This document shows, one piece after another, positions 4,375-7,240 of a stretch of DNA of 7,240 bases. The DNA comes from DATAYF01 sp036272735 (GTDB lineage: Bacteria > Chloroflexota > Ktedonobacteria > Ktedonobacterales > Ktedonobacteraceae): the NCBI GenBank assembly GCA_036272735.1, contig DATAYF010000266.1, forward strand, positions 1 to 7,240, in the 5' to 3' direction. The position numbers and the translations under genes were made by a program. The stretch's first letter is position 1. Each line of letters opens with the position of its first letter. Below the pieces are notes generated by a model. The model was given only the letters and a program-made list of their open reading frames with translations, was not told the origin of the DNA and searched no databases.

Positions 4375-6285
4375 CCTACATTTCAAGAAACTAGTCCCGG
4401 ACCCTATCCGGGTGGAGGACAGGGTCCGGAGCAGAAGCAGGCCGCAGCCATTGCAAATTCGCTCTTGATTGCAGATTGCGGTACTGTATTTACAAAGGTC
4501 TCTTTATTTGGGCTGGTGGAGGGCCAATATCGTTTGATGGCGCGTGGCGAGGCTCCGACCACGCTTGGCGCGCCTCAAGAGGACATTACCACTGGCATTA
4601 CCCAGGCCATACAGGATATTGAGTTTACCACGGGGCGGCATTTCCTGAAGGGAAAGGAGATGATTACTCCTGAGCAAGATAATGGTGATGGTGTAGATGT
4701 CTTTATCTCGACGGCGAGTGCTGGTGGTCCATTGCGTCTCGTCGTTTTGGGTGGCGTCAGCCAGGAGCTTGAGCACCTGGTTGCTCAGTCTCTCTCGGGT
4801 CTGTATGCCGAGCCGCAGACGCTTGTGGCTCCATCGTATCAGGCGATGGCTACGCAAGCACCGGTCTCGGTGGCTGCTGGTGGCCGCCCGTCCGCGCCAG
4901 GGGCCAATGTGCCCTGGAATCAGGAACGGGTTGCTTTGGAATGGGAGCGTCAGCTTGGACAATTGCGCGAGTTGCAGCCACACGCTGCTCTGATCGTTGG
5001 TATGGTGGACACTCCTGCTGGTCCCAATGCTTTACAAGAGGCATGCCAATTGCTGGTGAACGCCTTTCAGGAGCGCCAGGACTCGACCGGCACCAATGTT
5101 GCTAGTATGCTGAACGACGGATCGAAGCGTATCTCGGTACTTTATGCCGGTGCACCTCAATACGTTGAGGCCGTGCGTCGCATGCTGAATGGCGTCGCCG
5201 ATGTGACCCGTATTGACCCTCTGGTGTCGCAGGAGCAAGTTGGAAAGACGAGTGTTTCCGCGAATGCTTTGCATGATCGCGTGGTGATGAAGCAAATGCC
5301 TGGCTTCGATCTACTGGCCTCCTGGTCATCTTCTGCGCCGATTGCTACCGCGACTTCGTTGAGTAGCCTGGTGCGTTTCCTGGCTCAGCACTACGCCATG
5401 AATGTGACCGCTGTCGATATTGGTGGTGCGACCTCGACAATTATGCTGGCGGGCGAGCAGGGTGAGTTTATCCCTACCGTGAGTACGGGTGTGGGGGTCG
5501 GTCCGGGCCTGGGCGCTATTCTTCAGCGCGCCGGTTTACAGCGTATTATTCGTTGGCTACCATTCAAGGTGACGGAAGACGAGATGCGCCAATTTGTGCT
5601 GAATCACATGCTGCATCCGCAGGCGTTGCCGTCGAGTGAGCGTGAATTGCAAACGGTGCAGGCTTTTGCGCGTGAGGCGATAGCTTTGACGGTCGAGCAG
5701 GTGCGCAGAAATGTGGGTGAGTGGCCTGAGAGCGACTTGATTCTAGCGACCGGTGGGGTGCTCGCGCACGCGCCCAAATACGGTCAGATTGCGCTGATGC
5801 TGCTCGATGCGTTGCAGCCTCGTGGTGTCACGTCAATGGTGCTTGATCGTACGATGCTCATTCCCGTGCTGGGCGCGGTGGCCTCGGTCTCGCCGATTGC
5901 TGCTGTGCAGGTCAACGAAAATGATGCCGTGACGCATCGCCTTGGGACTTGTGTGGTGCCGTTTGGTGATCTGCCTGCTGGTAGTATCGCTGTGAAGGTG
6001 GGTGTAGAATATAGTAATGGACGACAATTAAGCGTTGATGTAATGACTGGCACCATTGAGGTAATCCCTTTGCGTCTCAACGAGCAGGCGTTGCTCACGC
6101 TGTTTCCCGCTCCCACAGTGGACGTTGGTCTGGGGTTAGGAGAACGGGCGCGTGCTGCTGAAGAGATCGATGGTGGTCTAGTTGGGCTCATTATTGATGC
6201 GCGTGGACGCCCCTTGCAATTGCCTACCGATGATACTGAGCGCCAGGCTCGTTTACAACAGTGGTCGCAAGCGATGGGAGCGTAG
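4372..6285 (+). CDS. MutL/GlmL-like ASKHA ATPase (annotated as glutamate mutase L in related genomes)
   Basis: This 637-residue protein has the ATP-binding signatures of the actin/Hsp70/sugar-kinase fold. They are a phosphate-1 loop D35-C-G-T-x-F-T-K42, a phosphate-2 loop D349-I-G-G-A-T, and an adenosine motif A459-T-G-G-V. The segments ARGEAPTT, TASAGGPLRLVVLG and the DIGGATSTIML strand point to the MutL (GlmL) family. Its founding members sit beside cobalamin-dependent glutamate mutase. It is longer than the roughly 460-residue clostridial GlmL: it has about 34 residues before the first loop, extra sequence between the two phosphate loops, and a C-terminal extension after about residue 530 ending in an RGRPLQLP segment. 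No mutase subunit is nearby, so another client is likely. The start ATG 4372 has GGAG six bases upstream. The next gene starts 33 bases after the stop and is probably co-transcribed. No convincing promoter was found in 4135-4360. Confidence 0.85.
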   Translation: MPTFQETSPGPYPGGGQGPEQKQAAAIANSLLIADCGTVFTKVSLFGLVEGQYRLMARGEAPTTLGAPQEDITTGITQAIQDIEFTTGRHFLKGKEMITPEQDNGDGVDVFISTASAGGPLRLVVLGGVSQELEHLVAQSLSGLYAEPQTLVAPSYQAMATQAPVSVAAGGRPSAPGANVPWNQERVALEWERQLGQLRELQPHAALIVGMVDTPAGPNALQEACQLLVNAFQERQDSTGTNVASMLNDGSKRISVLYAGAPQYVEAVRRMLNGVADVTRIDPLVSQEQVGKTSVSANALHDRVVMKQMPGFDLLASWSSSAPIATATSLSSLVRFLAQHYAMNVTAVDIGGATSTIMLAGEQGEFIPTVSTGVGVGPGLGAILQRAGLQRIIRWLPFKVTEDEMRQFVLNHMLHPQALPSSERELQTVQAFAREAIALTVEQVRRNVGEWPESDLILATGGVLAHAPKYGQIALMLLDALQPRGVTSMVLDRTMLIPVLGAVASVSPIAAVQVNENDAVTHRLGTCVVPFGDLPAGSIAVKVGVEYSNGRQLSVDVMTGTIEVIPLRLNEQALLTLFPAPTVDVGLGLGERARAAEEIDGGLVGLIIDARGRPLQLPTDDTERQARLQQWSQAMGA

Positions 6286-6305
6286 ATATCATGTAACATA
6301 ACAAC

Positions 6306-6311
6306 GGGAGG
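6306..6311 (+). promoter_or_regulatory. Ribosome-binding site of the downstream barrel-protein gene
   Basis: GGGAGG lies seven bases before ATG 6319 and fixes the start of the partial gene. It lies within the 33-base gap after the MutL-like stop, which supports translation from a shared transcript. Confidence 0.75.
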
Positions 6312-6318
6312 CCCCATC

Positions 6319-7240
6319 ATGACGTATTCGCTAGGTTGTTCTGTGGTTCCGCAGGTGTTGGTGAGGAGAGAGCGTTGGCCTGGTGGGGACTGGCTACAGG
6401 CGTTGCCGCTGGTAACGCTGGGCCAGGATGTTTCGCCTGATCAACCTGTGATGCGCTTAGTAAAAGCCGAGCAGATCGAAAAGGTTGCCTCTAGCGCTGC
6501 ATCTACGAAGTCCCGACGCGAAGAGGTTGAGGGCAGTGACGCATTAATGCTGCTTCCGGCTGGTATGAGTGGGCGCGTGGTAGAAATTACGCCTCGTGGT
6601 GGTGTTGTAATCGAGTCCCGTTCGGCGCTGGTGCTGGGCGCGTTAGGTGCTGGCAAACAGGTTGCAGGCATAATCACACTTTGGCAGCCTGAGCAAATAG
6701 AGGGTAAACCGCGCGTCATTCCTCCGGGCGCTATTCTCGTCGTACCTGGTTCCTTAAATTTGGAGTTACTCACGCAAGCGTTGCGTTCGGGGGTATGTGG
6801 TGTGGTTGCCAGCAGCATCGTGCTTGCCGATCTCGAAGGTTTCTTGCGTACCGATGTCATCCAGCTCGTCTCTGATCCCGATATCGAGCATACACAGACG
6901 CACCTGCCTCCCCTCACTATTTTGCTGACCGAAGGCATCGGCTCGTTTGCCATGCCGCAGCCTACCCTCGATCTGCTGAGCCAGTACGAGGGTGCGATTG
7001 GCCTGCTTACGGGCACCACCTCGCTTTGTTTGGGTTTGTTCCCTGACCTGGTGCTTGCTCTCGATAAGCCGCGTGAGACAACAGATGAGCAGCTAGCGAA
7101 ATCGGAGGCTGCGCTGGCACCAGGGGTTGTAGTGCGGGTGTGTGGTGGAGAATATGAAGGGGTGGTCGGAGTTATTGACTACCTTTTTGTGTATCAACAG
7201 ATCTTTCCATCCGGTATTCGTGCGCGTGCTGTGCGTCTCG
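6319..7240 (+). CDS. Uncharacterised protein with barrel-like N terminus and KOW-like segment (partial, 3' cut by window)
   Basis: The frame is open from ATG 6319 to the window edge, giving 307 codons with no stop. Residues 29-120 look like a small beta-barrel of barrel-sandwich type, with LPLVTLGQDVSPDQPVM (29-45) and LPAGMSGRVVEITPRGG (79-95). A charged linker of about 30 residues (48-74) separates the two halves. Residues 134-245 alternate strands and helices, including PPGAILVVPGSLNLELL, GVCGVVASSI and LLTEGIGSFAMPQP. This core has small-residue turns but no catalytic motif that I recognise. Near the cut end, PGVVVRVCGGEYEGVVGVID (268-287) resembles a KOW motif, an RNA- or protein-binding beta element. 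There is no signal peptide or membrane helix. Tight linkage to the MutL-like ATPase suggests the two work together, but the function is not known. Confidence 0.8.
   Translation, partial: MTYSLGCSVVPQVLVRRERWPGGDWLQALPLVTLGQDVSPDQPVMRLVKAEQIEKVASSAASTKSRREEVEGSDALMLLPAGMSGRVVEITPRGGVVIESRSALVLGALGAGKQVAGIITLWQPEQIEGKPRVIPPGAILVVPGSLNLELLTQALRSGVCGVVASSIVLADLEGFLRTDVIQLVSDPDIEHTQTHLPPLTILLTEGIGSFAMPQPTLDLLSQYEGAIGLLTGTTSLCLGLFPDLVLALDKPRETTDEQLAKSEAALAPGVVVRVCGGEYEGVVGVIDYLFVYQQIFPSGIRARAVRL

Noticed and set aside
5784..6320. Minus-strand open frame of 178 codons
   Set aside because: Antisense to the MutL-like gene C terminus. Its translation is Ser/Thr/Pro-rich with no motif, typical of a shadow frame.
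6441..7019. Minus-strand open frame of 192 codons
   Set aside because: Antisense to the partial barrel-protein gene, which has a good ribosome-binding site and an uninterrupted frame to the window edge.

Overview
This window looks like chromosomal DNA from a Chloroflexota bacterium, most likely a Ktedonobacter-type member. The base composition is moderate by eye (slightly above 50% G+C). The zinc-ribbon protein carrying many P-x-W-(M/L) repeats and the long MutL-type ASKHA ATPase followed by a barrel protein are both arrangements I associate with that phylum. The taxonomic call is inference. I see no rRNA, tRNA, CRISPR array or complete mobile element.

Layout. The left edge holds the 3' end of a plus-strand gene for a small membrane protein (1-207). 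It converges on a minus-strand block across a stem-loop terminator (230-271). The minus block reads, in transcription order: a RusA-family Holliday-junction resolvase (2287-1826) with two tandem promoters; then, from its own promoter, a DUF92 (VTE6/TMEM19-type) membrane enzyme (1712-789); then a small polytopic membrane protein (769-290).

Divergent from the resolvase gene is a 542-residue zinc-ribbon protein (2443-4071) of low complexity. It carries eight tryptophan motifs and a hydrophobic C-terminal helix. Its stop codon lies inside a perfect 32-bp inverted repeat whose core has the form of a bidirectional terminator.

The following intergenic space is not empty. It contains a second small hairpin and, on the minus strand, a relic of the extreme C terminus of a TnpB (IS200/IS605-type) protein, too short to appear as an open reading frame of ordinary size. 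Downstream comes a probable operon on the plus strand: a 637-residue MutL/GlmL-like ATPase (4372-6285), then a gene running off the right edge (6319-7240) that encodes a protein with a barrel-like N-terminal region and a KOW-like segment near the cut end. No glutamate mutase subunit is visible, so the ATPase probably serves something other than classical glutamate mutase reactivation.

The most interesting parts are (i) the ATPase plus barrel-protein pair next to the tryptophan-repeat zinc-ribbon protein, a candidate uncharacterised Chloroflexota module, and (ii) the TnpB relic beside a perfect palindrome.
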